Source: Chaetoderma sp. LZ-2023a
Taxonomy: Eukaryota; Mollusca; Caudofoveata; Chaetodermatida; Chaetodermatidae
DNA length: 64,000 nt
Assembly (NCBI GenBank): GCA_034401795.1
Contig: CM067367.1
Location: 82,445,426 to 82,509,425, forward strand
Reading direction: 5' to 3'
The translations under genes were made by a program, and so were the position numbers. Below the pieces are notes generated by a model. It saw nothing but the letters and a program-made list of their open reading frames with translations. It was not told the origin of the DNA and ran no database searches. How positions within the stretch are numbered: position 1 is the first letter of the stretch; each line of letters starts with the position of its first letter. Below, in pieces: positions 1 through 11,363 of the stretch.

Positions 1-950
1 GACTAGCCGAACGCAATGGTTCGAAAGGGTGCTTGGCCAGTACATTAAGCACTAAAGATAGACTACAGGCTGGAATGACTACCGGTTGTCTCGGTCGGAG
101 ATTGCTCATTCCCTTCACCATCACATTTAACTGGGCCACCTCTGGACTATCCCTGTTGGCTAGACAAGGGATAACTGATGCCAAAGCTGACTTGTATCCA
201 GCAATTGTGACGGGAGCTAGTCCTGAAAAGAACAGCTCACAGAGAAAGTCTGCTATTTGCTGAATAGTGGATTGAAAGGTATCAATACCCTTTTCTTCAC
301 ACCAGTCTGCAAATCTGTTAACCTTGTTGTTATATGACTTGAAGGTTGACCTCCTTCTCGCAGCCGCGATGAAATCAGTAGCCTGTCGAGAAAAGCCTTC
401 CGACGTGGAACGTTGTTTGATAACATCCACGCAGTCAATTTGAACATTTCGGGACGCTCGTGTAGGAAGCGTCCCTTGGCCTGAGAGATTATGTTCGGAA
501 TCTCGGGCAACTGCACTGGATTTTCCACCAGCAGATCTAGAAGATCCGTGAACCATGCCCTGCTTGGCCAATACGGCGCTATTAGCAGGACCAGACACGG
601 TTCCTCCCTGATCTTCACCAATACCTTCGGTAGAAGGATGGTGGGTGGGTACGCGTAAGCGTGCATCCCTCTCCAGCTTATCGCCAGAGCGTCTGTATCG
701 ACGGTATTTGGATCTGGAATCGGCGAGACATAAGTCATGATTTGAGCATTTTCCTTTGTGGCGAACAAGTCCACATTGGGTTTGCCCCAATGCTCGAAGA
801 TCCTTCGTAGAACTGGAGGGTTGAGTGACCATTCTGTTGGCAGAATTCTTTGTCTGCGAGACAAAGCATCCGCCAGAATGTTCAATCGACCAGGAATGTG
901 AGCTGCTTTCAAAACAACCGAGTAATTCCTGCACCATTGAATCAAGTGCC
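1..950 (-). pseudogene. DIRS copy 1: distal pol domain and start of tyrosine recombinase
   Basis: Positions about 250-950 encode the domain that follows RNase H in DIRS-like polyproteins. Recognisable words are ADALSRR at the RNase H boundary, a 'NVDLFAT' segment, and 'LIAPYWPSRAWFTDLL'. Positions 1-250 encode the N-terminal, DNA-binding part of the tyrosine recombinase, matching copy 2 around 48,113-48,376. The recombinase catalytic half lies beyond the left edge. In the family the recombinase integrates a circular DNA intermediate, so target duplications are not expected. Fossil, broken. Confidence 0.8.
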
Positions 951-2250
951 ACACTGATACACAGTGTGGGTGACTTGGTCCCGCCTTGGCGATTTATGTA
1001 TGATACTACCGTCGAATTGTCCGACCGTATCAATATCACCTTGCCTCTGATCATCGGAAGAAACTCTTCCAACGCCAGTTCCACTGCCATCATTTCCAAC
1101 AGATTGATATGCAGCTGACTCTCCAGGAGAGTCCATGTGCCCGAGACCTGGTGTTTTCCCAGGCAGGCACCCCACCCTTCCAGCGACGCATCCATGTACA
1201 CGGACAGCTGGGGGCGAGGTAGGTGCAGCGAAACCCCTACTAGGAGATTCTGGTGCTGTTTCCACCATACAAGATGCAATATTATCGGCTCCAAAACTGG
1301 CACCAGTTTTGACAGGGGTTTTGTTCTCTGTTTCCACAGAGACATCAGATACAACTGGATAAGTCTTCACATTAGAGCAGCGTACGGGATCACTTGCTCC
1401 ATGGAGACCATCATGCCCAGCATCTGAAGAAACCGCCTCGCCTGAATGTGGTTTCCCACCCGAAAACTCTTGAGGATGGCTAACAGAGACACCACTCTGG
1501 GCTCTGACGGGTAAACCCTGCCCTCCTCGAGATCGAATCGCATCCCCAAATAAACGAAATGATGAGTGGGTGTCAACTCGGATTTCTCCTTGTTGACTAT
1601 CCATCCTAGAGCTGAAATTAACTTCAGAGTCAGAGCAGTATCCACGTTCAATCTGGCTGCCGAGTCTGCCTTGAGCAGCCAGTCGTCTATGTCGGTGTGT
1701 AGCGCCACGTTCTCTTTTCTGAGAAATGCTGTCACCGCAAGGACCACTCTTGTGAAAACCCTCGGAGCTGTCGACAGGCCAAACGGGAGAACAGTAAACT
1801 CCCATACTTGATTCTGAAACGCAAATCTCAGAAACCTGTGCCAACTCCGGTTCATAGGAATGTGGAAGTATGCATCTTTCAGATCGATCGACACACTCCA
1901 CATTCCCTTCCTCAATCCCGCCATTACTGATCTCGGTGTTTCCATCTGGAACCGAGGCGTATGGATAAACCAATTTAATGGCCTGAGATTGAGTATGGGT
2001 CTCCATCCCCCCGTGCTCTTGGGGACAAGGAACATATTTGAATACAAGCCCGGAGTGTTCTGGTTCGCTGGTTTTATTGCTCCCTTCAGAAGCAAACCCG
2101 ACACCTCATTTTGAACGGCTTCTAACTTGTCTGGGTCCCGTGGTACGGGTGTCCAGACAGGTGCCAAAGACAGATTCTGCGGCGGAAAGTCCCACCACTC
2201 TGGCATGTATCCCTGGGATAACCACCCCAGGACCAGACTGTCTGACGTCA
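950..2250 (-). pseudogene. DIRS copy 1: reverse transcriptase and RNase H region
   Basis: Minus-strand translation gives a DIRS-type RT. Visible blocks are 'STGGWRPILNLRPLNWF', 'SIDLKDAYFHIPM' (motif A with its Asp), 'VLPFGLSTAPRVFT' (motif B), and the IDDW core. 'VYLGMRFDLEEGRVYPS' and an RNase H segment ending in ADALSRR follow. Order and spacing agree with the same blocks in copy 2. The known role is reverse transcription of the element RNA in virus-like particles. Fossil, broken. Confidence 0.85.
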
Positions 2251-2477
2251 CACCTCGCCAGGCCTCGACGAAACGCATGAGCTTTCCACCCCCATAGACG
2301 CCTCGACGTCTAACGAGGTTGTCCGGCTCGCGGTCCGCTCCCCCCCCCCACCCCAACCCCTTTCTTAATGAGAGAGAGAGAAAACCATTTCCGTCTTGGC
2401 TCGGCGGGTATAACTGGCACCGCTGTTCCTGTTGACCAGGTGCGGTCCAGGCGGATATGAAGGGAGCTTTCGTGCCC

Positions 2478-4545
2478 TCAGGTACGATCCGCTCCCTTCT
2501 TTCCGCCCTTGGAGGACTTACCCGTACCCTTCCCCTTGCCCTTCCCGCCTCTAGGGCAATCAGGAGCAACACTGGGGAGGGTAGGGGCCTCCACAACCTT
2601 CCTGGCTTTCTTAGCAGACGAGGCAGAAGTTGCAGCAGGCTTGACTTTCGCCTTGCCCTTCTGCTTCTTCTGCTTCTTCGAAGGTTGGCCAGCTAGTGGT
2701 TTCCCTACAGCCCCGAGTGCGTGCGCTTGTCGCACTAGCTCCAGCTGTAGGTTGACCGCCAACCGATTCTGCGTGATGCTGGCAGTGTCCTCTAAGATGG
2801 CCCGCGCCTGGCCACCGAAGATGCTAGGCCTGTCAGGGGCGTCCCAAGAAGACGCTCCCTGACTGCCGTAGCCGGACGCATATGGTCAAGAACCATTTGC
2901 CTCCTGGACTTTGTCACACACGCTTGCACCCTTGCCAGCGCGCCCATAGACACCACCAAGCCGTCATTGACGCACGAAAGTGCCACAGGTGGCACAGGGT
3001 GGCCTGCCCCCGCTTCAGCCCACAGCGACTGAAGAAAGCGATAGGAATGGTTGACAGCACTCATAGCTGCCCGCACACCCTCATCGCATAGGGACAGGAC
3101 TTCCTCGTGGTGTGCCTGGGACTTATCCACAAGTGCCGGACCGGGGCCACCCGCTCCAGCACTCTGAATGCCCAGAACCCATCGGTCATCCTCGGTGACC
3201 GACAGTACCACACCATATGTGTCGTATTCCCCCCGTGGAATACGACACCTCGCCCGCACCTCCCTGGAGGCCGCAGGGAGCTGGCCCTTGGTCAGGAGCT
3301 GCTTGCTATAAATAGCATCCAACAACCCTATGAACCGTGGATCCAGTCCAACAGACTGGATCTGGGCTGCGGGCAAGATCCCCGTCTGAATCGATGCAAC
3401 CGATGGACGGGGCGCATCCTCCTCGGCCGTGGCCGAAACCACAGACGGGTCAACCCTGGCTAGCCAAGCCAGAGCCTCCGACCAGTCTACTTCCGAGGAG
3501 GACACACCCATGAACACGTCACCCGTTGACGCGTTCACGGACCTGCCAGCCACGGCCTCCCGGCAAGGAGCCGCGGCTGACATGCCAGGCACTCCGGCAC
3601 CAAATGGTTCCGCCGCCACCCCATGAACACCAGTCCATGGGGTAGGTCTGCACAGAAAACCGTGCGGACCCATAGCAGATGCGGAACCATGGCCAAACAG
3701 GGGCGCCAACGGCACCACACGTCCGACCGCCGGACCAGGCGAGATAGGTGAGTACCACGCCCGCCCGGCACACCAGTCACCGTGTCGGCTGGCGTCAAAC
3801 CGACCATCACGGGACCAGTGCCTGGTACCAGATTGGTCTCAACCATGGGCGGAGCCGCTGCTCTGGCTTGCGCCAAGCCAGACAGATGGAGGACGGTTTC
3901 ATCCGGGACGGAATCGACCTCCATATTCTCCACCCGTGGCATCACAGGCTGCAGCAACTTCTCCTCTTCGGCCTCCTCGTCTTCAGACTCCGAAGAGTCG
4001 TCGCTAGACCTGGCGGACGGCTCCCACACCTGACGGACCGGCCACCGCTACTGGACCACTCGGAGGTGGCCGCAGAGATGGAACCCATCAGGCTGGAGCC
4101 CGACATGACAGCCAGGGGGCCGTACAAGACGGCTCCCTCAGTAACCAGTCCAGAACCCTGTCCAAGGACAGGGTCCATACCAGGCGTGGAGAGAAACTGA
4201 CCCCCAACCTTCGGTAGCAGTGACGACACCAGCGTGGGCAGAATGCTATGCAGAAAACCCTGCATAGCCGGACCGAACCATGCCGGCGGTGCCATCTCCG
4301 CCACCTCCAGCCGGGGACGTGGAGCGCCCCCACCGGCCGAACCAGACGCTCCACGATTTACTTTCGCACCGCCTGACCCCGCATCAGACCCAGCCACATC
4401 CTTCTGGGCAAGGGACTTGAGCATCATCTCCGCGGACCACACTGCACACACACTACACCTATCATCTAGGTTACAGGGCGTACACCTAAAACACACATGG
4501 TCCTTGAACAAGACCCGTACAAATTTGTGGCATTCGTCACATGAT
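2478..4545 (-). pseudogene. DIRS copy 1: gag-like gene
   Basis: The minus-strand product starts with a Cys-rich motif (FKDHVCFRC, then CNLDDRCSVCAVW). A long Gly/Ser/Pro-rich linker with an acidic stretch follows, then a more ordered block containing 'LSLCDEGVRAAMSAVNHSYR' and 'SLWAEAGAGHP', and a Lys-rich tail near 2,500-2,760. The same order occurs in copy 2, where the region is shorter. The position upstream of RT is that of gag in DIRS elements, and a nucleic-acid-binding structural role is inferred from that. Several overlapping open frames on both strands here arise from GC-rich low-complexity sequence and are not separate genes. Fossil, broken. Confidence 0.65.
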
Positions 4546-5159
4546 GGCGGGGCTGGCTTGGCCTATAAATAAGCACAAACCTACAATAAGCAAGCGGAAC
4601 GACACACGGATGGAAGGCAGACAATTAATTTTCAAATAATTTGACCATAAATTAACTGCAAACACTCCCGCACCCCACCCCGCAACGTTACAGCAAAGAT
4701 CGCATTGACTATAACGACAAGAACGAAGCGGGCATAAATACACCCATAATTGATCCTCCAGGATGTATAACGGAACCAGGAATCATATCGCATAGCATTC
4801 GGGGTATATTTACCAATTAATATAAATTATACACCTAATGAAAGCCAAAACGATATGTGAAGAAACAACAAAATGTAAACAAACTGCTGTAGCACATGGT
4901 AAAACCGCAGACCACGCATCTTAATCAAGAATTTTGAAACCACCGATCATTGCAAACAGATCGTGACAACACGTAAACTTGAACATTCCAAAGTTTCTGG
5001 TACCATTTTTAGTACGCAGCACCCAGAACACGATGCGCGAATTAATGGAAAATTTTCTTCACATAAAGATCCGAGCACCACTAGCTATCACAATCACAGA
5101 TTATAACAAGACTTAGATTAAATCTTTGTCCACTGCGAAAAGCATGTATTGCACTTGTT

Positions 5160-5343
5160 GCTATGCAAACAAGAACGAGCTCTATGGTAGACGGGTACTC
5201 GGCAGTTGGGAGCTGAGTACCCGGTTCCAAGGAGTCGGTAAAGCTTTCTAAGTCTATAGTCCTAGAACCAGCTGTCAAGGCCAGCTGTCAAGGCCAGCTG
5301 TATATCAGAAGTAACAGAATGGTGAGTATTGATCGAAGGAGAA
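5160..5343 (-). repeat. DIRS copy 1 terminal repeat (element 5' end)
   Basis: This segment matches 54,684-54,866 of copy 2 nearly base for base, and its reverse complement matches 46,690-46,868. It contains the short palindrome 'gggtactcggcagttggg..ctgagtaccc' and ends in 'gtgagtattgatcgaaggag'. The sequence beyond 5,343 differs from that beyond 54,866, which fixes the element border. Confidence 0.85.
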
Positions 5344-5565
5344 ACATACAATCTGTGTAATGTGTCAGACTATTAAGAGTTAAAGACGGGCCTAACAGAG
5401 TCATTTATGACGTAATGATCATGACATCATCTTACATGCCGCTTAGTTGATTATGATGTCATATGATGTCAGATGATGATGGATACTCTGAAAAGGTCAA
5501 TTACCTTCGCCCCGAAAGGCCGGTGTTGCGATCGTGTGCATTCGTGTGTGCATTCGTGTGTGCAT
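5344..5565. other. Unassigned flank between DIRS copy 1 and the TGCG array
   Basis: Unique-looking AT-moderate sequence with several ATGATGTCA-like words (near 5,425-5,475). Similar words recur near 25,985-26,030 ('gacatcataatcaactatgt'), so this is probably also repetitive. No coding signal. Confidence 0.4.
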
Positions 5566-5916
<351 letters not shown>

Positions 5917-6468
5917 TGTGTGTTCCAGGGCTGTATATCAAAACCCACTACTGATTCGATGTAGCTCAAATTTTATCTCAACATTGGAAGAATGGAAGAC
6001 ATTGATGCCATAGATCTAATGAAGCAATGTCTTCCAATCCAATTATTATGTTCAAAATATTCAACAGTACGTTTTATTTTGTTTCGGTAACATCCTATGA
6101 TATTTCTGAGCTGTACTGTACTTACTTGTTTTACTCTGACCTTGGTCCATATCGTTGATTTCAGCGACAACAGCAGCAACTTCCTCTTTTTCCTCCTCCC
6201 CTTCCTCGCCTCCAGATACTACAAATTTAGAATTAAAATAATATCTGACAATGAGCGTAATTAACATTTTCAAAATTATAATCCCAGTATCGTGATTCTA
6301 CGCAATGTCTTAGGTAGCATTACAGCTCACGGCGGCCAAATTACTTTAAAACTATTCACCAGACAATTTGTTACGTCATACAAAACATATTATTTAAGTG
6401 TTTTTTCCAGCCTTTGCAGTGGTGTTCAGAAACATCCATTTTTCTAACTGTAACACTAGAACAAGAAG
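5917..6468. other. AT-rich spacer with a possible short host exon (minus, about 6,137-6,230)
   Basis: On the minus strand a 94 bp open segment encodes an acidic peptide containing 'SGGEEGEEEKEEVAAVVAE'. It is bounded by 'aaatttgtag' (acceptor-like) and 'caaggtcaga' (donor-like). No other exon is recognisable nearby. The remainder is AT-rich with an imperfect palindrome around 5,980-6,045 (ggaagacattg / caatgtcttcc). Confidence 0.2.
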
Positions 6469-8493
6469 GTCCAAGGGCCTGTGACGCTCACCTGGACCAT
6501 TAGCATTTGAAACATTTGCATTTAAATATACATGATTCGCTACATTAAACAAGATGGGGAAACAAATTTTCACAGGAAAAATCTACCAATCAAAATTCGG
6601 AATGGAAGTTCTGGCGCCTATGATTATCGTATCATTTTAGCTATAAATTTGGTTGAAATTGCTCAAAGTAGTAAGAAGGAATTTGACAATTTCCGGTAAA
6701 TTTGTAATAAAATGTCAGATTTTCACCCCAAAAATTTGATGAATCAAAATTCTGTATGAAAGCTATGATAATAGGATCGGATCCTTTTTGGCCATATTTG
6801 CATGAAATCAGTTACGTTGACAAGAAGCAATTTGAAAATTTGTCATAAAATCTAATATTTTCACACAAACAATTGATGAATCACAATTCAGAAAAATCTT
6901 CACCCAAAAATTTGATGAATCAAAATTGTGTATGGATGTTCTAGAGCCCATCACCACAAGATCCTTTCAGCCAAATTTGATTGAAATCGCTCAGAATGGG
7001 AAGAAACAATTTGACAATTTCCAGTATATTTTTCATAAAATCTAAGATTTTTTTCACACCAAAAATCGATGAATAAAAATTCCAAATGGCAGTTCTAGAT
7101 CCTATGGCCATAGGATCCTTTCAGTCAAACTTGGTTAAAATCGTTCAGAATGGTAAGAAGAAGCGATCTGACAATTTCTGGTACATTTTTCATAAAACCC
7201 AAAAAATTGAGGAATCAAAATTCTGAATTGAAGTTCTGAGGCCTACGACCATAGGGTCTTTTCAGCCAAATTTGGTTGAAATTTCTCAAAAAGCAATTTG
7301 ACAATTTCCGGTAGATTTTTCATAAAATCTAAGAATTTTACCCAAAAAGTTGATGAATCTAAATTCTGAATAGAAGTTCTGGAGCCAACGATGATAGGGA
7401 CCTTTCTGTCAAATTTGATTGAAATCGCTCAGAATGTTAAGGAGAAGACGCAATGTGACAATTTATGGTACATTTTTCATAAAATCTCAGATTTTCACCC
7501 AAAAAAAATTGAGGAATCAAAATTCTGAATTGAAGTTCTGAGGCCTACGACCATAGGGTCATTACAGCCAAATTTGGTTGAAATCGCGCAGAATGGTAAA
7601 GAGAAGCATTTTGAAAATTTCAGGTACATTTTTCATAAAATCTAAGAATTTTACCCAAAAAATTGATGAATCCAAGTTCTGAATGGATGTTCTGGAGCCT
7701 ATCAACTATTGTGTCCTTTCACCCAAATTTGGTTGAAATTTCTCAAAATGGTAAAAAGAAGCAATTTGACAATTTCTGGTAGATTTTTCATAAAATCTCA
7801 GATTTTCAGCCAAAAAGTTGATGAATCAAAATTCTGAATAGAAGTTCTGGAGCCAACGATGATAGGGACCTTTCAGTCAAATTTGATTGAAATCGCTCAG
7901 AATGTTAAGGAGAAGAAGCAATTTGACAATTTCTGATACATTTTTCATAAAATCTCAGATTTTCAACCAAAAGATTGATGAATCAAAATTCCGAATGGAG
8001 GTTCTGGAGCCTATGATCATAGGGCGCTTTCAACCTAATTTGGTTGAAATTGCTCAGAATGGTAAGGCGAAGAAGCATTTTGACAATTTCCGGTACGTTT
8101 TTCCTAAAATTTAAGATTTTCACCCAAAAAAAATTAATGAAACAAAATTCTGAATGGAGGTTCCGGAGCCTATGACGATTGGGTACTTTCAGCCAAATTT
8201 GGTTGAAATCGGTCAAAATGCTAAGGAGAAGAAGCATTTTGACAATTTCCGTGAAACTTTTAATAATATCTAAGATTTTGGCCCAAAAAATTGAGGAATA
8301 AAAATTCTGAATGGAGTTCTGGAGCCTACGACGATAGGGTCATTCCAGCCAAATTTGGTTGAAATCGGCCAAGTGGTTAATGAGGAGTAGTGTTTTAAAG
8401 CAAAAGTTGACGACGACAGACGAAGGACAATGGACGGACAGACGATTGCCATGGCATAAACTCACTTGGCCATTCGGGCCAGGTGAGCTAATG
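6469..8493 (+). mobile_element. Pearl/CvA-like non-autonomous element with tandem core (Helentron-related)
   Basis: It starts with 'aacaagaaggtccaaggg' and 'gctcacctgg', and ends with 'cacttggccattcgggcc', 'aggtgag' and CTAA. The end forms a small stem (TTGGCC/GGGCCAG) a few bases before CTAA and is followed by T, as expected for a Helitron-type 3' terminus. The centre is about 12 tandem copies of a ~153 bp AT-rich monomer. A conserved head, a tandem core and a conserved hairpin tail match the bivalve pearl/CvA elements and DINE-1-like Helentron derivatives. It has no coding capacity. The class is inferred from structure alone. Confidence 0.6.
6590..8400 (+). repeat. Tandem array, ~153 bp monomer, about 12 copies
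   Basis: The phrase 'ccaaatttggttgaaatc' recurs at roughly 150-155 bp steps (about 6,650, 6,980, 7,270, 7,570, 7,728, 8,040, 8,190, 8,345, with decayed copies between). Each monomer also carries 'gaatcaaaattctgaatg', 'ctatgaccataggg' and 'gacaatttccggta'. Copies differ by many substitutions and small indels, so the array is not freshly amplified. Confidence 0.92.
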
Positions 8494-8504
8494 ACTGGCT
8501 CAAT

Positions 8505-8885
8505 AATATTACACTAGTCATTCCAGCTACAAATGTTTTAAAAAAAGTTTTCACTTGGCCTGCAGATGGACATTACTAAGCAAACAGAAAGGTTTTGACC
8601 ATTAAAGGGTTAAACAGAGATTTATTAACCTTTTAATCCTCAAGTTTACTCAATAAAAAAAAGGTTTTCTCACAGAAATTGTCGATTTGCAGAACAAAAA
8701 CATGTCAAGAAATTTTTTGTTAAACTTTATCACTGGAATGAATGGTGCTGTTTATCCAGCCACAAAGCAAGACATTTATTGCAGTGGTAAATTTTCAAAA
8801 ATAGTCCTCTCCAGGTCTGCAAATGAACATTTCTCAAGATCATTTCAGAAGCCGTTTTTGGTCAGCAAAGCATCAACTACAAATA
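8505..8885. mobile_element. TTAA-ended hairpin MITE, family M2 (a tail fragment plus one copy)
   Basis: A right-hand half (about 8,505-8,615, ending 'accattaaagggttaa') is followed by a fuller copy (about 8,623-8,885) starting 'ttaaccttttaatcctcaag'. The core is the palindrome 'actggaatga..gccac..agtggtaaattttcaaaa'. Related copies lie at 17,787, 24,933, 25,276, 25,691, 29,853 and 30,255. Confidence 0.55.
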
Positions 8886-8945
8886 GCAAGTGAAATAGAA
8901 GTATCATGCCCAAGAAATATCTGACTGTGTATTATATTTTTTATT

Positions 8946-9090
8946 TTAACCATTACCACTCTAACATCAGAGTTTTAAATTTTCAAATTAAATTAAAAGA
9001 TGAACTGGTGTACATTTTTCAACAAATTTGGTGGAAGATGGTGCTGTTGAAGACAGCAACATCATCCACCGAAATTGTTGATAAATGTAC
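8946..9090. mobile_element. TTAA-ended hairpin MITE, family M1, incomplete
   Basis: It begins 'ttaaccattaccactctaac' and runs through 'gaactggtgtacatttttca' and its inverted partner, but the right terminus is missing here. A right-hand end of the same family sits at 10,264-10,334. A 20 bp word 'gcccaagaaatatctgactg' flanks it on both sides (8,910 and 9,100). Confidence 0.5.
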
Positions 9091-9374
9091 TATCGTGCCC
9101 AAGAAATATTTGACTATGTTATAATATTGTTTATATTTAATGTAAAAATAATTTTATCAAAAGAAAAAACCCATTGGTACAGTCTACACTGGTTTGAAGT
9201 CAGTTGCACTAAGCAGCTCATCAAAGAACAATAGCATATGGACAAGGACATATTACCAGTTATTACTGAACTGTTTAATTGTTGAATAATCTGCTGCTTC
9301 CACAGACCACCAGCTAGTATGTCATTAATTGACCCATTGTGTTTGAAGAAACATACAACCAGCTCAGGAGTGTA

Positions 9375-9591
9375 TTAACCCTTTGAGCGTTACGGATACA
9401 TATATGCATTGCAATTTTTTATGTCATACTTATTCTGCTGAACATTTGGGAAATGATTTGATTGAAAGTTGTTGCTGCCAGAGGTAGCAAACATTTTCTG
9501 TTAAATTATTTGAAAAATATTCAATAGTTGCTTTGTATGAATGTTATAAAAAGTAAATACAATTAGTACAGCATTGGAATGAAAGGGTTAA
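9375..9591. mobile_element. TTAA-ended MITE, family M3, copy 1
   Basis: It starts 'ttaaccctttgagcgttacg' and ends 'tggaatgaaagggttaa', so the ends are TTAA plus a short inverted CCCTTT/AAAGGG. The interior holds 'gattgaaagttgttgctgcc' and its partner. A second copy with the same ends lies at 16,242-16,460. Confidence 0.65.
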
Positions 9592-10263
9592 TCCTCATAC
9601 TATGGATATTGATTTTTAAATAGAGATTAAACCATTATACTGCTGAACCCAGATATTAACGATTTAGAATTCTAAAATGGAATCCATATTGCTGGCAGAC
9701 CATAATTTAATTCAATAAATTCAGCATTACAATGGTTAAGTAGCTACATGAGGTTTAACTCTGATATTATTAAGGATTGTATTTAATTGAATATATTGCT
9801 GAAAATTCATGTTTTTACAAATTATTGAGCAGACATGTTTGAATGGTGAAAGTTTGTTCGCCTGGAAACTAGTATGCTATATATGTGTGAAATTATTATA
9901 AAGAAAGGAGTGAGGAGCTTGGAGAGCATGTGAATGAGTACAACTAAAGTTGTATTGTAAAATGATTAGTGAAATTTGAAGTTGAAAAACAAAATACAAG
10001 TTAAGACTGCGTTGTTGTCGCTCTCTGGAATAATTATAGCCAACCTTCAGAATAGAGAAAATAACATCGGTCTATCCAGTAAATAGTCTAATAGACAATT
10101 CATCAGTCAGTCCCTCTGTCACTCCATCCGACAGAACGTATAGTCAGAGGCTCGCCCCCAGAGCCACGAGTACACATTCATCAGTCTGTCCATCTGTCAC
10201 TCCATCCGACAGAACATATAGTCAGAGGCTCACCCCCAGAGTCACAATCTCACCCCGGTTACC

Positions 10264-10334
10264 TTAGTACACCAGTTTCTTTGCTAATGATAGAATAAAA
10301 GATAGACTATTGACATCAGTGTGGTAAGGGTTAA
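10264..10334. mobile_element. MITE family M1, right-hand end only
   Basis: 'tacaccagtttctttgcta' through 'gacatcagtgtggtaagg' and 'gttaa' matches the right ends of the complete M1 copies at 18,545, 25,067 and 28,802. Confidence 0.55.
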
Positions 10335-10455
10335 TGTAATAATAATTTTATCAAAAAAACATTGTGTACAGTCTACACTGGTTTGATGTCAATGCCACCA
10401 AGCAGCTAATCAAGGAACAATAGTATATTTACAAAGTATTAATACCAGTTATTGT

Positions 10456-10795
10456 TGCATATTCACACTAAATGCTTGAAAATAAAATTGTTAAAATTGA
10501 ATACTTTTAGAGGCTTAAATTATTTGGCTAGATGTAAGTAAACGAAATAAATGTTAACATATAATGATTTCGTTCCCTATAAAGTAATATTATTTTTTTT
10601 AGTTGTGAAATTGAATTAGAGGCACGAGCCTCTAATTCAATTTCACAACTCAAAAAATTATATTAATTTATATGGAATTAAATCATCATATGTTAACATT
10701 TATTCTGTTTCTTTATAGCTAGGCCCAAAGTTTAAGCCTCTAAAAGTACACAATTTGGATAATTAAATTTTTAAGCATTCTGGTGTGAATATGCA
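10456..10795. repeat. 340 bp palindrome (fold-back element) centred near 10,624
   Basis: The left arm starts 'tgcatattcacac' and the right arm ends 'gtgtgaatatgca'. The inner arms 'agttgtgaaattgaattaga' and its exact complement are perfect, with a loop of only a few bases (ggcacgagcc). Outer arms are imperfect ('ttttagaggctt', 'aatgttaacata' and partners). It is absent from the paralogous position near 9,250, so it is an insertion. Confidence 0.85.
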
Positions 10796-10887
10796 CCTTT
10801 AATTGTTGAGGAATCTGCTGGTTCTACAGACCACCAGCTAAGTCATTAATTGACCCATTGTGTTTCAAGAAACATACAACCAACGCA

Positions 10888-10890
10888 TTA
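10888..10890. repeat. Target-site duplication TTA, left copy
   Basis: The bases TTA immediately precede the left terminus TAGTCCAG. The right copy is at 16,234-16,236. The paralogous empty site near 9,361-9,375 has one three-base slot here (GGA) and continues straight into 'gtgtattaa'. Confidence 0.75.
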
Positions 10891-11043
10891 TAGTCCAGTA
10901 AAACTACCAATTAACCTAGAACAAATTGCAACAGAATTTATTTCTTTTCTGCGGCATTCATGGGACTGCCAGGTGTCACATATCAAAAGTCCTCCAAAAT
11001 CCCTCGATGGGAAAGTGGGTAAATTCGCATATTTAGCTACCGC
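10891..11043 (+). repeat. Left terminal inverted repeat of the Academ-like transposon
   Basis: Matches the reverse complement of 16,070-16,233 in blocks: TAGTCCAGT, 'gaacaaattgcaaca', 'tatcaaaagtcctccaaaat', 'ggaaag' and 'gggtaaat'. Identity is about 70% by eye, with higher conservation in the named blocks, which are likely transposase-binding sites. Confidence 0.85.
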
Positions 11044-11363
11044 CATTATCCGAATAATGAAACTTCCCTTACCTGCTTCATTCCGCAAATAAACGAAGTA
11101 TAAATGTTGTCTAAGCTCTGAATTTCATGGTCACGGAAGACAGTAAGCAATTGGCAATATTGCCGTGAACCACTTGTACAAATTCTCCAAACCACAGATT
11201 AAATATGGTTGTATGCACAGGGCCGGGGTAATTTAAAAAAATTATATTTAAAGTAAGTTTAATTTTGTTTTTCGCTTTTAAAATTTTATCTAAAATAAAT
11301 TGCATTTTAATTTTCACTTTTATCTCACAATTTGAATAAATCTCTATACAATTCAATCAGAAT

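Larger units (their letters stand above)
1..5343 (-). mobile_element. DIRS-like tyrosine-recombinase retrotransposon, copy 1, cut by the window edge
   Basis: Read on the minus strand from right to left, the element has a non-coding 5' end with a terminal repeat (about 5,160-5,343), a gag-like gene (about 2,480-4,545), reverse transcriptase and RNase H (about 950-2,250), a downstream pol domain (about 250-950) and the first part of a tyrosine recombinase (1-250) that continues outside the window. It is collinear with copy 2 at 46.7-54.9 kb: position 1 corresponds to about 48,113. Similarity to copy 2 is high along most of the length, so both copies look recent. The coding regions are broken, with several breaks. 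It is treated here as a fossil. Assignment to DIRS rests on RT type, the recombinase and the inverted terminal repeats seen in copy 2. Confidence 0.88.
9140..10335. repeat. Tandem segmental duplication, unit 1
   Basis: This segment is homologous, in the same order, to 10,336-10,890 joined to 16,234-17,800. Shared landmarks are 'tacagtctacactggtttga', 'cagaccaccagcta', 'attgacccattgtgttt', an M3 MITE, 'gaatggtgaaagtttgtt' and 'cctggaaactagta'. Unit 1 has none of the three large insertions that split unit 2, so it works as a natural empty-site reference. Near 10,106-10,243 it holds two ~77 bp sub-repeats with 'cactccatccgacagaac'. Confidence 0.75.

Noticed and set aside
33-4511. Numerous plus-strand frames opposite the DIRS gag and RT regions
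   Set aside because: They are antisense shadows in GC-rich DNA. The minus-strand products carry the recognisable motifs.
6590-8400. CRISPR-like array
   Set aside because: The ~153 bp monomers are contiguous, AT-rich and lack short repeats with unique spacers. The sequence is eukaryotic satellite-like.
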